The notes under the pieces were generated by a model that did not search any database, was not told where the DNA came from, and saw only the letters and a program-made list of their open reading frames with translations. Shown piece after piece: positions 21,042 through 31,854 of a stretch of 64,000 bases of DNA. The translations under genes and the position numbers were made by a program. Origin of the DNA: Panicum virgatum. Lineage: Eukaryota; Streptophyta; Magnoliopsida; Poales; Poaceae. Position 1 is the first letter of the stretch, and each line of letters starts with the position of its first letter. Location of the stretch: positions 12,845,033 to 12,909,032 of the forward strand of contig NC_053153.1 of assembly GCF_016808335.1 (NCBI RefSeq). Reading direction: 5' to 3'.

Positions 21042-22441
21042 TGTCGGTGTACGGACCTCGCGGTCTAGCACCAACTAGTGAAGATGCTGCGTGTCCCTGT
21101 CTCTAGATGGTTGATGCAAGAAGAAACACAATGACACAAGATTTATCCTGGTTCCAGCCAACGGGGCCGTATGTCCAGCAGGGTGTGCGAGCACTGTATT
21201 ATCTTGCACCGAGATGCTTGTAGTAGGGGGTACAAGCTTAGACGAGAGAGGGAGAGAAGCTCCCAAGTCTCTGTGTGCTTTAAGGTTGATTGAGGCAAGT
21301 GCCAATATCGGCAGGAACGAGCTCAAGTGAGCGCATGTGTGTGTATGGAGTCCGCTGAGTTCTCTTCCCCTTGGGAAGAAGCCCGCCTCCTCCTTTTATA
21401 GGCTCAAGGAGGGGCATGGTACATGCAGGGAATGTCCCTGGTTTCGTCATCCCCTCCCTGAATCGTGGGGAGCAGTTGGCGGTCGCTGTCGCCGAGCACT
21501 GTGATGCATGGCTTCGGGCGTCGCCATCATCCTTGGAAGCCTTTTAGCCATGCGTGGAATGTGCTGGGGTCCTGTGGCACTAGTGGGCGGTGTGGTGATC
21601 GTTGTAGGGCGTACCGTCCTCTGCGTCTGACCGGGCGGAGCGCCGAGGGTGCTGCTGACGGCGGTCTTGCTCTAGCCAATGGCCGTACCGTGTTCAAGGG
21701 TCGTTCCCATGCTCGTCGAGGGTCCTGCAAAGGAGGAAGTACACGGGTTTGGCAGCACAGTGGCGGGAGCAGTGTTAGGCATGTCCGCACACCGTGCTGC
21801 AGGTCTGCACAGCGCCAGGGATGGCGGTACAGCGACCAGAGTTGGCGGACGGGACTCCAGTCATGTCTGCTATGCGACGTTGCCGCTGACGCCGTTTGAC
21901 TCCCACGCTCTGCAGTGAAGTGGTTGGCAATAAATGCGCTTGTCCGTTGAACGGGTGGGTTGCAGTCCCTAACTGCCGAGGGGTAGCCTCGACTGAGGCG
22001 GAGTTTCCCCCCGAACCGAGGCCCTGTGGAGGGCTCGGCCGAGGGTGGAATTCGCTTGTTCTCCGAGGGTTGCCTCCTACCCTCGGGCGAGGCAGAGATG
22101 AGACGCGCTGCCGGGGGCTTCGGCGGGGAGGCCTCAGGCGAGGCGGAGATTGTACTGCGGCTTTCGAGGAGGCCTCGGATATGTCGTGCCTCGGTGTTGG
22201 GCCGTGGGCTGAGTGATATTTGGGCCGTTTACACCTGGAGAGGATTTGGGCATCCAAGCATAGATGATGGCAAAGCACCGGGGTGGGTCTTTCTACACTT
22301 GGAGTGGATTTGGGCGTCCAAGCAAAGATGATGGCACCACGCCGCGGTGGGGCCTTTGGATTAGTTGCTTGATTGTATTTTGCGTTTTTTGAGGGCGTTT
22401 TAGTCCCTAGGTTGCGGTGCCCAAGGTTGTGGTACCCGACA
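21042..22441. mobile_element. solo LTR, 1400 bp
   Basis: It starts TGTCGGTGTACGGACC and ends GGTACCCGACA, with a perfect 5-bp duplication GTATA on both sides (21037-21041 and 22442-22446). A TTTTATAGGC promoter-like element lies near 21395. Two ~60-bp related stretches (GGATTTGGGC(A/G)TCCAAGCA and GATGATGGCA) lie near the 3' end. No internal coding region. Confidence 0.92.
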
Positions 22442-22470
22442 GTATACTTAATAATAACTTTGTTTATTTA

Positions 22471-22744
22471 AACTATTAAATTTATGCTAAATTGATTTAT
22501 AAAATTATTTACTATTTATTGCCTCTTGTTTATATGTGTGAATGTTATATATATCATTTATATGTTTATAGGAAATACTATTGCTCTTACTATAGTCATA
22601 TAAAAAACTATTAAATTTATGCTAAATTGATTTATAAAATTATTTACTATTCATTGCCTCTTGTTTATATGTGTGAATGTTATATATATATATATCATGT
22701 ATATGTTTATAGAAAATACTATTGCTCTTACTATAGTCATATAA
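22471..22744. repeat. tandem duplication, 135-bp period, AT-rich
   Basis: AACTATTAAATTTATGCTAA begins near-identical copies at 22471 and 22606. The second copy has an expanded TA microsatellite. It immediately follows the solo LTR. Confidence 0.85.
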
Positions 22745-23608
22745 AACGGGTTTCAGATATCCAACACAAGCTTACAGTTAGATTAACACCCAACTTGGCT
22801 GCTCGCTGCATCACAAGTCACACACGGTTCCTGCGCGTGTGCGTTGTGTAAACTAGCCCCACTCTTCCCCTTTGTTGTGTGTTCAAACACAAGGGAGAGC
22901 TCTTCTATTTAAGTTGGCTTGCACCAACTTGAACTAGCAATGTGGGACTAAAGGATGTCATACACTCTTGCTTTGAGATTTCTGAAATGGACCTCTTCAT
23001 GGGCCTATTTCCAGCAGTACAAGACTTAGCTTGGCTGACAGGATCCACAGGAAGACTTAGATTGTTTATTTTTTTAAGCAAGACTTAGATTGTTTATCAT
23101 CGGCTTCAAATTCTGTAGCATACATCCATTGTTTTTAAGGCGGCAAGGCAAGCTGTGGCGAGACACTCATTCAAGTCGCCTAGGCGACACCTAGGCGAGC
23201 ATAAGGCATGGCAAGGCGACGCCATATGATTATTAAAAAAATTCAAAGCAACAGTATGGTTTAGGGATAAAAAGGGAAATGAAAAAATAAAAGGAAGAGG
23301 ACAAGAAAGAAAAAAGGCCCAGCCCAACAGGCAGCCCATAAAAACCCTCCCCAACTATCGTGAGTTGCTCTGCTCTGCTACAAGTGCCTCTTCTTCCTCC
23401 CGATGCTGCTCCTCCAACCTCCAGGTGCCTCTTCTCCTTCTCAATCCTGATCTCCATGTCCACTCCTGGACCCGCCTCCTTCCAGATATCCCCTTCGTTT
23501 CCTCACTGGTGCTGCCGCCCCCTTCTAGATCTCCCCTCTCCTTTCTCACTGCTGCTGCCGCCCCCTTCTAGATCTCCCCTCTCCTTCCTCACTGTTGCTG
23601 CCGCTCCC
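22745..23608. other. intergenic with GGCGAC-rich repeat patch
   Basis: At about 23130-23225, words such as AAGGCGGCAAGGCAAG and CGCCTAGGCGACACCTAGGCG resemble a common dispersed plant repeat. At 23360-23600, a TCTAGATCTCCCCTCTCCTT unit is repeated. No gene recognised. Confidence 0.4.
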
Positions 23609-24746
23609 TGTCGGTACCCTGTAGCAGGGATACCCACTCCTACTGCAGCAAGGCAGGACTCGCGTAGTCATCCATAACTATGCCCTAAGGGGCGGAGCAG
23701 CAGGGCCCCAGGGGTCCGGCTCTTACCTCACCGGGCCAACGGCCCCGGACCCGTTCCCCGCTCTAGGAACGGGTCCGGTGACGCCACGTGTCCCTGAGGA
23801 GGGGAAGCTCCGCGCCAACAGCCGAGGGCTCGGACCCCCATATGGGTCCGGGACCTCCCTGCGTCCGTCCGGACCTCCCACGCGCGTAAAACCAATATAC
23901 CGCCGGGGCGGGGTCCGGGGGCACCACGTGTCCCGCAGGCGCAGGCGCGGGCGCGGACGCGAGTCTTCCGCTGGAAGACTCGCCCACCCACCGCATTCAA
24001 TGCAGGTGGTTGAGGCGTGCTCTGCCGCCGTGGCATGCGGGGCAGCTTTTGTCAGGCCTCACTGTAGACCGCATATTACCGAGGTACACAGTGCAGCCGC
24101 ATGCGCCGCATCCGCGCAGAGCCGTCTGCCACATTAAATGGATACGACGGCACGACACCCTTTCATCATACCGTCTATGCCGCAAGCTACACGGCCCGTT
24201 CAGCTACGCGGCAGGCTACGGCAAGCTGCGCCGCAGGCTACGCCCTGGCGCCGTTTCGACAAGACAGGGCATGGCTATGCCGGACGGAAGATTCCCACGG
24301 GCAAAGCAAGAAAATCCCGGAATAAGATCTTTCCCAGGCGTAGCACCATAATAGCGCTAGGCCATTCGTATTAAATACAACATCGTTGGGCCCACCTGTC
24401 GGGGACTCAACGGCCATGTACGCGCCTCCCTTAAGATATAAAAGGGAGGCTCTCGCTGCACACTCTACACTCACTCGACACTCTCTAAGGCCAAGTAAAG
24501 CCAGACACAACACAAGCTCGGATTCACTCCGAACAATCCTGTTCTCAACCTCTTGATAGCACAAGCAATACAACACACAGTGGACGTAGGGTATTATGCT
24601 GCGGCGGCCTGAACCACTCTAAACCTGCTGTGTTCATCGTGTTCTTGCATCTAGATTGGGCTAATCCTAGCTACCCCTGAGTACTCACTCTCTGGGTTTA
24701 GGCGGGTGCACTACGCCACCCGGCTGTGGGTTTGCACACCACGACA
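23609..24746 (+). repeat. 5' LTR of the gypsy element
   Basis: It begins TGTCGGTACCCTGTAGC and ends CACCACGACA, directly before TTTGGTGTACCAGGTAGGGG, a primer-binding/leader sequence of gypsy type. A TATA box (ATATAAAAGGG) is at about 24435-24445 with a short R/U5 after it. Confidence 0.75.
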
Positions 24747-24804
24747 TTTGGTGTACCAGGTAGGGGCACTTTAGCTAGTTTTAGTTCATCTCTTGCTCAT
24801 CTCC

Positions 24805-26382
24805 ATGGTTCGGGTGGTTGAGTACTCCCACCACGACGACGACGTGGAGATGACGGAGGGTGTGGCGTCATCCGCATCACGCGCCTCACGCCTTCCTGCT
24901 CCAGGGGCAACCGTGCCCGTGGAGCAGCCACCGTCGGCAGCGGTGCGCGCTGCACGTCGGCGAGAGTAAGGGCGCCCGTCAAGGGCCCCCTCACAAGCTG
25001 CGAGCGGCGGAGCGCTGGCAGCAGCTAGGGAGTTGCTTCGCAATCCTTCGACTGCTACAGCCTCGCCAGATGCCCTGAGGCAGTGGCGGGACGACGTTGA
25101 CCGTCTCCTCCATCTAGCTCAGGCCTCCCCTAGTTCTGCTAGGACTGGGCAACGACCTCCGCCTGGCAATGCGGTGGTACCCTACCACCAGCGCCAGGGC
25201 GGTGCGTCGACGTCCGTGCGCTCCCCCACGGTGAGGGGTACGCGAACAGAAGACTTGCGGGCGGAGCTCAACCGCAGGCGCGCGGGTGAGGACACCCATA
25301 TCTCCGTGGAAAGGGTGCGAGAATGCCGCCTCAACATCGAGGGCCGCAACCTCAATGCCGACTTGGATGCAGTGGCACCCAATCCTCCGGGAAATGCTCG
25401 GATACAGGCGGGCACCCCGGTGGCTGGGGTGGGCTGCACTGCGCTGGCGGATCACCTCCGCGTGATGGCATGGCTGTCCAAGTTCCGCCCGCACCTACCG
25501 GAGAAGTACGACAATACCACTAATCCGTCGGAATTCCTGCAGGTGTACATTACCGCCATCACAACAACGGGTGGCAACGACGCTGTAATGGCGAGCTACT
25601 TTCATGTAGCCTTGATTGGGCCAGCCCGGACTTGGCTCATGAACCTCACTCCTGGGACGATTCAGTACTGGGAGCAGCTCTGTGCGAGGTTCACTGCGAA
25701 CTTCACCAGTGCGTACCAGCAGCATGGTGTGGAGGCTCACCTCCACACCGTGAGGCAGAAACCCAGAGAGATGCTCCGGGCATTCATCTCGCGCTTCACC
25801 AAGGTACGGGGTACCATTCCTCGTATCCCTGACGCATTTATCATTACTGCTTTCTGTCAGGGGGTACGTGATGAGAAGATGCTCGAGAAACTGGCGACGC
25901 ACAAGGTGGAAAGCGTTACCACGCTTTTCTCCCTGGCTGACAAGTGTGCCAGGGCCGCTGAGGGCCACGCATGGCACTCAGCCCCCCAAGACGGAGACGC
26001 CAAGGATGGAGGCTCCGGAGCTACCGTCCAGGGCGGTGGCAAGAAAAAGAAGAACAAGAACCGGGGTCGCGGGGAGCCACAAGCCGGCGGTCCGGTCGCT
26101 GCAGCAGCGGCAGCGGCTGGGGGCCAGAATATGCATGGCAAGCGTCCACGCCCGCAAGGTGGCAACGGAGGTTCATCCCCAGTTCATCCCACCGCTTGCC
26201 ACAGCGCCGCTGACTGCCGCGAGATACAGAAACTCGCGAAGCGGGTCAGTGGGCGGCGTGAGCAGGCCTCCAAGGACAGCTCACCCATCCTCGCCAGCGG
26301 TCTGGCAAGGAGAAAGCCTCTGACAGTGAGGCCGCTGCCGGGGAGAAGGAGCTGGGGTACAAATCCCCCGCTCGGGAGCTGA
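24805..26382 (+). pseudogene. gypsy gag
   Basis: An ATG at 24805 opens a frame that reaches a TAA at 24967-24969. The same frame reopens and continues from 25033 to 26382. The central part is a typical plant Retrotrans_gag domain, with WLSKFRPHLPEKYD, YFHVALIGPARTWLMNL, FTANFTSAYQQHG and FCQGVRDEKMLEKLA in the canonical order. A Lys/Gly-rich tail and a degenerate nucleic-acid-binding region follow. Structural protein of the particle; non-functional here. Confidence 0.8.
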
Positions 26383-26486
26383 AGGGCGTTTACAGCCACG
26401 ACAACACCGACTCTGTCAACGAGGAGCGCCGCAAGAAGTTGTACGTAATGTACGGCGGAAGCTGAGAGCTTGTCTCCCAGCGGGAC

Positions 26487-28290
26487 GTGAAGACCCTTCG
26501 CCGAGAGGTCCTTTCGGCGAAGCCGGGGGTCCCGAAGGCGGCGCCGCACCACAGGTGGAGGGACACCACCATCTCTTTCGGGCCATCTGACTGCCCGGAG
26601 AACATGGCCGGGGCTGGTGTACTACCTCTAGTCACCGTCCCTGTCATAGCCAACATCAGGCTCTATCACGTGTTGATTGACGGTGGGGCTGGCCTCAACG
26701 TCATCAGCTATGCAGCGTTCAAGCAGCTGCAGATCCCGGAGTCCAAGCTGACTCCCTCTCGCCCATTCTCTGGAGTGGGCCCACATCCGGTGTTCCCTCT
26801 GGGGAGCATCACTCTTCCGATCACGTTCGGGACCAAGGAGAACTTCCACACAGAGAGCGTCTAGTTCGATGTTGCGGAGGTGAACCTCCCGTTCAATGCC
26901 ATCATTGGCAGGCCGGCTCTCTACCGCTTCATGGCCATTGCCCATTACGGGTATTTGGTCCTGAAGATGCCTTCCCCTGCCGGTGTCCTCACCGTGCGGG
27001 GTGACCGCACCGCTGCCGTCGCTGCAGTTGAAAAACTGCATGCTCTGGCGGCAGAGGCTGCACGTTCCGAGGAGGACCCATCCACCTCGCGAGCCAAGGT
27101 TCCTGCCAGGGCACATAAGATTCAACCGTCCGACCCGGACAATGTTCCCGTGAAGACCGTGCAGATCGGAGCGGACTCCTCCAGGACAACCCGCATCGCG
27201 AGAAACCTAGAGGAGAAATAGGAAGACGCGCTCATCACTTTCCTACGGGCAAATGTGGATGTGTTCTCCTGGGAACCGTTACAGATGCCCGGGATCCCTA
27301 GGGAAGTGATCGAGCACCATCTGAGGATCTACCCCGACGCCACGCCGCTACGCCAGAAACCTCGGAAGCAGTCCGTGGAGCTGCAGAACTTCATCCGTGA
27401 AGAAGTCCGCAAGCTGCTACACGCTGGCTTCATCGAGGAGGTCCACCACCCCGAGTGGTTGGTCAACCCGGTCGTCGTCCCAAAGGCCAACGGGAAGCTT
27501 CAGATGTGCATCGACTACACCAGCCTCAACAAGGCATGTCCCAGAGACCCCTATCCTCTTCCACGTATCGATCAGATTGTGGACTCCACCTCCGGGTGTG
27601 ACCTTTTGTCTTTCCTAGATGCATACTTTGGTTTCCACCAGATTCAGATGTCTAGAGAGGATAGGAAATATACTGCTTTTGTAACAGTGGATGTACTTTA
27701 TTGCTATATTGTCATGCCATATGGTCTGCGGAATGCCTTACCCACGTTTGTGCGAGCTATGAATAAAACTTTCTGTAATTTAATTAGAGATATAGTTGAG
27801 GTATATGTCGATGACATTGTAGTCAAGACTAAGGTAGGGTCAACACTAGTTGAGGACATGTCCCTCGTCTTCGACCGACTGCGCGCCACACGTACGAAGC
27901 TGAATCTCGAGAAGTGCGTTTTCGGCGTCTCGGCAGGGAAGCTGCTGGGTTTCCTGGTCTCACATCGAGGCATCGAGGCAAACCCAGCCAAGATCAAGGC
28001 GATCGAGGCGATGAGGCCTCTTAGCCGCATCAAGGACGTCCAGAAGCTTACTGGATCTCTGGCCGCTCTTAGCCACTTCATTTCGAGGCTGGCTGAGAGG
28101 GCCCTCCCCTTCTTCAAGCTATTGAGGAGGTCCGGTCCATTCTCTTGGACTGAAGAGGCTGAACAAGGCTTTCAGGAACTGAAGCAGCACCTCACCTCAC
28201 TGCTAGTGTTGGTGGCTCCAGAGCTAGGTGAGACGTTGTTTTTGTATCTTGCTTCGTCTGCAGAGGCGGTCAGCATGGTGCTGGTGGCCG
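26487..28290 (+). pseudogene. gypsy aspartic protease and reverse transcriptase
   Basis: The frame is one continuous reading broken by TAG at 26862-26864 and TAG at 27219-27221. The protease site reads VLIDGGAGLNVIS, the DGG variant seen in plant gypsy elements. RT motifs are VVVPKANGKLQMCIDY, LDAYFGFHQIQM, VMPYGLRNA and the catalytic YVDDIVVKT. After about 28290 the frame runs into a GC-rich insertion-like segment and the coding sense is lost. Confidence 0.85.
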
Positions 28291-28477
28291 AGAGAACGGA
28301 GCAAGCTCGCCAGGGGACACCAGGGTCTTCCCGGCCAAGGATGGTGAGCCGGACCACGGACATGGGGGTCCGGCAGCCACTCCTCTGTCTGAAGGTCTGG
28401 ACCCCGGATGAGGGGGTCCGGAGGAGCCTCGACCCAGTGGGAACCCAGAACCGCTGGGGGCCCAAGGACCTGAAGCG

Positions 28478-29246
28478 GTGGACAAGGGCGAGTCGGACCC
28501 GGTGGCCAGGGTCTGGACCATCCAGAAGCCAGTCTACTATGTCAGCGAAGTCCTCCATGAGGCAAAGGCCAGGTATCTTGAGACGCATAAGCTTATCTAT
28601 GCCATACTTATTGCGTCCAGGAAACTGCGCCACTATTTTCAGGCACACAGAGTTGTCGTAGTGACCTCTTATCCGCTGAGAGCGATCCTGCACAACTCCA
28701 ACGCCACGGGCAACATCGCCAAGTGGGCAGCAGAGTTGGCAGAGTCAAAAGCCAAATCCTGGCTGATTTCATAGCAGAATGGACTCCTTCCCCAAGCAAT
28801 TCTGGGGGTCCGGACCTCAACGCCGGACCCCCGGAGCCGGAAGTCAGGACACCAGTCTTCACCGAGTCCCACTGGACACTCTTCTTCGACGGGTCTGTTC
28901 GCAAGCAGTGGGCTGGAGCTGGTGTGGTCCTCATCGACCCAAACGGGGATCAGCTGAAGTACATGGTGCACCTTGAGTTCAAGGCCACCAACAACATGGC
29001 AGAGTACGAAGCTTTGATCTTTGGCCTGACACAAGCCCTGTCTCTGGGGTCCGGCAGCTCTTGGTGAAGGGAGATTCTCAGCTGATCATCAAGCAGGTCC
29101 AGAGAGATTGCAGCTGCAACAATCCCCAGCTCGCGGCATACCTCATTCACGCGAGGAAGCTCGAGAAGGACTTCGACGCCTTAGAACTGCAATATCTTCG
29201 AAAGACGGTTGCTGAGACCTACCGCCCAGCCTGCCGAGCTGGGTGA
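28478..29246 (+). pseudogene. gypsy RNase H and additional (aRNH-type) RNase H
   Basis: Two RNase H-like regions follow each other. The ordinary gypsy RNase H tail has KPVYYVSEVLHEAKARYLE and KLRHYFQAHRVVVVTSYPL. A second domain begins WTLFFDGSVRKQWAGAGVVL, with NMAEYEALIFGL and VKGDSQLIIKQV. The second is typical of Tat-lineage elements. The reading frame changes at least twice, so neither is translatable as one protein. Confidence 0.75.
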
Positions 29247-29519
29247 AGGGGATCAAGCTAGCACCTCGAAGCTAGCGGTCCCGGCGGCATTCCATCCGTG
29301 GTGCCCGCCCAGGGTTGTGTGCGCTGTTGAGGACCCTGGAGACCTCATAGAGCCACTCCCACCTGCTCAGGGAGGTCCCGATGCATGGATCTCCGAGATC
29401 CGGGATTACCTGAAAGACAATATCCTTCCTGATGATGATGTGTCCACTGAGTGCACAGTATGATTGGCTAAACGCTACGCGGTGGTAGAAGGGGATCTCT
29501 ACCGTCGTGGCGCCAATGG

Positions 29520-30621
29520 TATCCTCATGCGGTGCATTTCCTAGGAAGAGGGCCACGAGTTGCTCGTGGAGATCCATGGAGGCGAGTGTGGAAGTCATTC
29601 CTCATCTCGCACGCTTGTTGGTAAGGCCTTTCGGCATGGCTTCTACTGACCGACAGCACTCCAGGATGCAGCTGAGCTGGTAAGGTCCTGCAAAGCATGC
29701 CAGTTCCATGCAAAACAAATACACACACCGGCTCAAGCTCTGCAAATGATCCCGCACTCATGGCCATTTGCCGTATGGGGCGTGGATATCCTGGGGCCAT
29801 TCCCCCGGGCCGTCGGCGGGTACCGGTTCCTCTACGTCGCCACTGACAAATTCACAAAATGGCCGGAGGTTACCCCAGTGGTGAACATCACCAAAAAATT
29901 AGCAGTCGCATTCCTCAAGTCCATTGTGTGCAGATTTGGCCTCCCAAACCGCATCATCGCGGACAACGGGACCCAATTCAAAAGCAGACTCTTCCAAGAG
30001 TACTGCGAGGACATCGGCATCCAGCTATGCTTTGCGTCCGTGACACATCCCTGCAGCAATGGATAGGTCGAGAGAGCGAATGCAAAGGTCCTTAGGGGAC
30101 TCAAGACCCGCACCTATAACTGCTTGAAGAAGCATGGTGCAAAATGGGTTGATGAGCTTCCGTGCGTGTTATGGGGCAACCGGACCACACCCAGCCGAGC
30201 CACCGGGGAGACCTCATTCTTCCTGGTCTACGGGGCTGAAGCATGCCTTCCCCCGGAAATTCACCTGGACTCACCACGGGTTCAGGCTTTTGACGAATCC
30301 ATGCAGGAACAACTGCGGCGTGACGATGTGGACTTCGTTGACGAACGAATGTGGCGAGCAGCAATCCGAAATGCACGCTACAACCAGGCGCTCAGGCGTT
30401 ATCATCAACGGTTCGTGCACAGTAGGGAGCTCCGGGCTGGGGACCTCGTCCTAAGGCGGATCCTGAATCGAGCAGGGCTCCACAAACTCTCCCCCAACTG
30501 GGAGGGTCCCTTCAAGGTTACAGAAGTATGCCGGCCCGGATGCGTTCGCCTTGCCACAGAAAAAGGGGTGCCGCTACCCAACCCACGGAACATAGAGCAT
30601 CTGCGTAAGTTTTACGCTTAG
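29520..30621 (+). pseudogene. gypsy integrase
   Basis: An HHCC-type zinc region is recognisable (ELVEIHGGECG-like, then VRSCKACQFHAK), but stops at 29542-29544 and 29648-29650 interrupt it. The core has WGVDILGPFPRAVGGYRF, ATDKFTKWPEV and IIADNGTQFKSRLFQEYC. A TAG at 30064-30066 replaces the Gln codon just before the catalytic Glu region. The C-terminal part (30067-30621) stays open to a TAG/TAA-rich end, with LRAGDLVLRRILNRAG and KLSPNWEGPFKV. No chromodomain is seen. Confidence 0.82.
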
Positions 30622-30660
30622 ACAGAACAAGAAATGAATTTTTCCTTTGTAATAAGATAG

Positions 30661-30805
30661 GATCAGCGTGCGGTCCAGGGCGGTGGGGGTCCGTCCTCGT
30701 AAACCCGGCCTCTGGCATCCATCGCACCATCGGCTAGCATTAATGCGCGGCCCGGAGCGGTAGAGGTCCGCCCTCATAAACCCGGCCTCTAGCATCCATC
30801 GCGCA
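30661..30805. repeat. two imperfect ~78-bp repeats in the gypsy 3' untranslated region
   Basis: The words GCGGTCCAGGGCGGTGGGGG / GCGGCCCGGAGCGGTAGAGG, each followed by TCCGYCCTC(G/A)TAAACCCGG and CATCCATCGC, occur twice in tandem. Confidence 0.7.
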
Positions 30806-31667
30806 AGCCATGTATATCAAGTTGCAAAGGAAATATTTGCTTCCAGTTCTGCCTTTGTGTCAAAATTTTATTTCGCATTTCGATTCTCGAGCTTTTCCCT
30901 TTTTAAACCCCGCGCGGACTTCCACTCTTGTCGCTACAGCTAAGATCTGTATTGAGTTGCCGGACTGCCGTACATGTCCGAACCCCCTTGCTGCTGGGAG
31001 AGGGGTCTGGACCCCTAGGGACCTGCTCTGGAGAGGGGGTGCTTGTTTCCTGGGGTGATCCGGTGTCCTGTGTAGCCGCTTAGCCGGTTCCGTACCCAAA
31101 GCCTACACGCTCAACCACCCTGTAACGAGTGCTCTAGTACCCGGAGCTAGGTAATTAGGGATCCGGACCTCGTTCTAGCTCAAGGGTTGGCTTTCTAAGT
31201 CCTACACGGCAGGTCCAGCTTTATATCTCAAAGGATCGAGTAGACAGAATGGCCTCACCCACTGCTAGGGAGGGGTCCGGAACGTCGGAGTCAGGTCCGG
31301 TAAAGTCGTGATTGTTTCCGGGAGTGGTCCGGAGCCCTGTGTAGCGGCTTAGCCTGGTTCAGTTTCCCATGTTTCTCCCAGATGGCTCGCCTCTCTCCTC
31401 CTGTATCGTCGCCGTCGCATCTTCTCCCCCGATACCGCTGCATTCCATCGCCGGCGGTAGCGGCTCTCTCCTCTGTGTCACTGATGTCGCTATCCTTGCA
31501 AAGAGGATAGATAGAACTCAGACCACGCACTTCCGCAGCCCTTCTCAGACTTCCAAGATCGATTAGTGTAGTGATCCCCTTCGATTGCTGATTGAAGCTG
31601 CAGATCCAATCCAAGACATGTTTCTTGTATGACTAGGTATATACCTAGAATTCCAACAGCTGATTTG

Positions 31668-31854
31668 ATTTTGGACAATAGTTGCAGAAGATTTTGTGAG
31701 TAATTCTGAAAAGCAAGATAAAGAGGATTTGACGAAGAGATGCTTCGCTGAGCTTCTGAACAGAAGAAGCATGATTCAACCTGAAGAGACCATTGACAGA
31801 GAATCACAAATTAGATCCCTTGCTTCGTTCGGAGAAAGATTTTTTTTTGGGTGA
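31668..31854 (+). pseudogene. NLR (NB-ARC winged-helix) relic
   Basis: One open frame ending at TGA 31852-31854 encodes VAEDFVSNSEKQDKEDLTK followed by RCFAELLNRRSMIQPEETID. This matches the consensus of plant NLRs just after NB-ARC (W-I-A-E-G-F-V ... F-x-E-L-x-N-R-S-M-I-Q-P). The preceding residues (W-T-I) fit the start of that motif. There is no P-loop, GLPL or MHD around it, so it is an isolated fragment. Recognition is by pattern only. Confidence 0.5.

Larger units (their letters stand above)
23609..31370 (+). mobile_element. decayed Ty3/gypsy retrotransposon, Tat-type, 3' LTR not found
   Basis: The order 5' LTR (23609-24746), gag, protease, RT, RNase H, second RNase H-like domain, integrase is that of Tat-lineage gypsy elements, which carry an additional RNase H between pol RNase H and integrase. 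No sequence resembling the 5' LTR is found downstream, so the 3' LTR is deleted or lies beyond a rearrangement. The approximate right limit, near 31370, is where family-like repeats (GTGTAGC(C/G)GCTTAGCC) give way to other sequence. Multiple stops and frameshifts show the copy is dead. Confidence 0.85.

Noticed and set aside
23728..24036. Minus-strand frames inside the gypsy 5' LTR
   Set aside because: They lie entirely within LTR U3 sequence, with no protein-like features.
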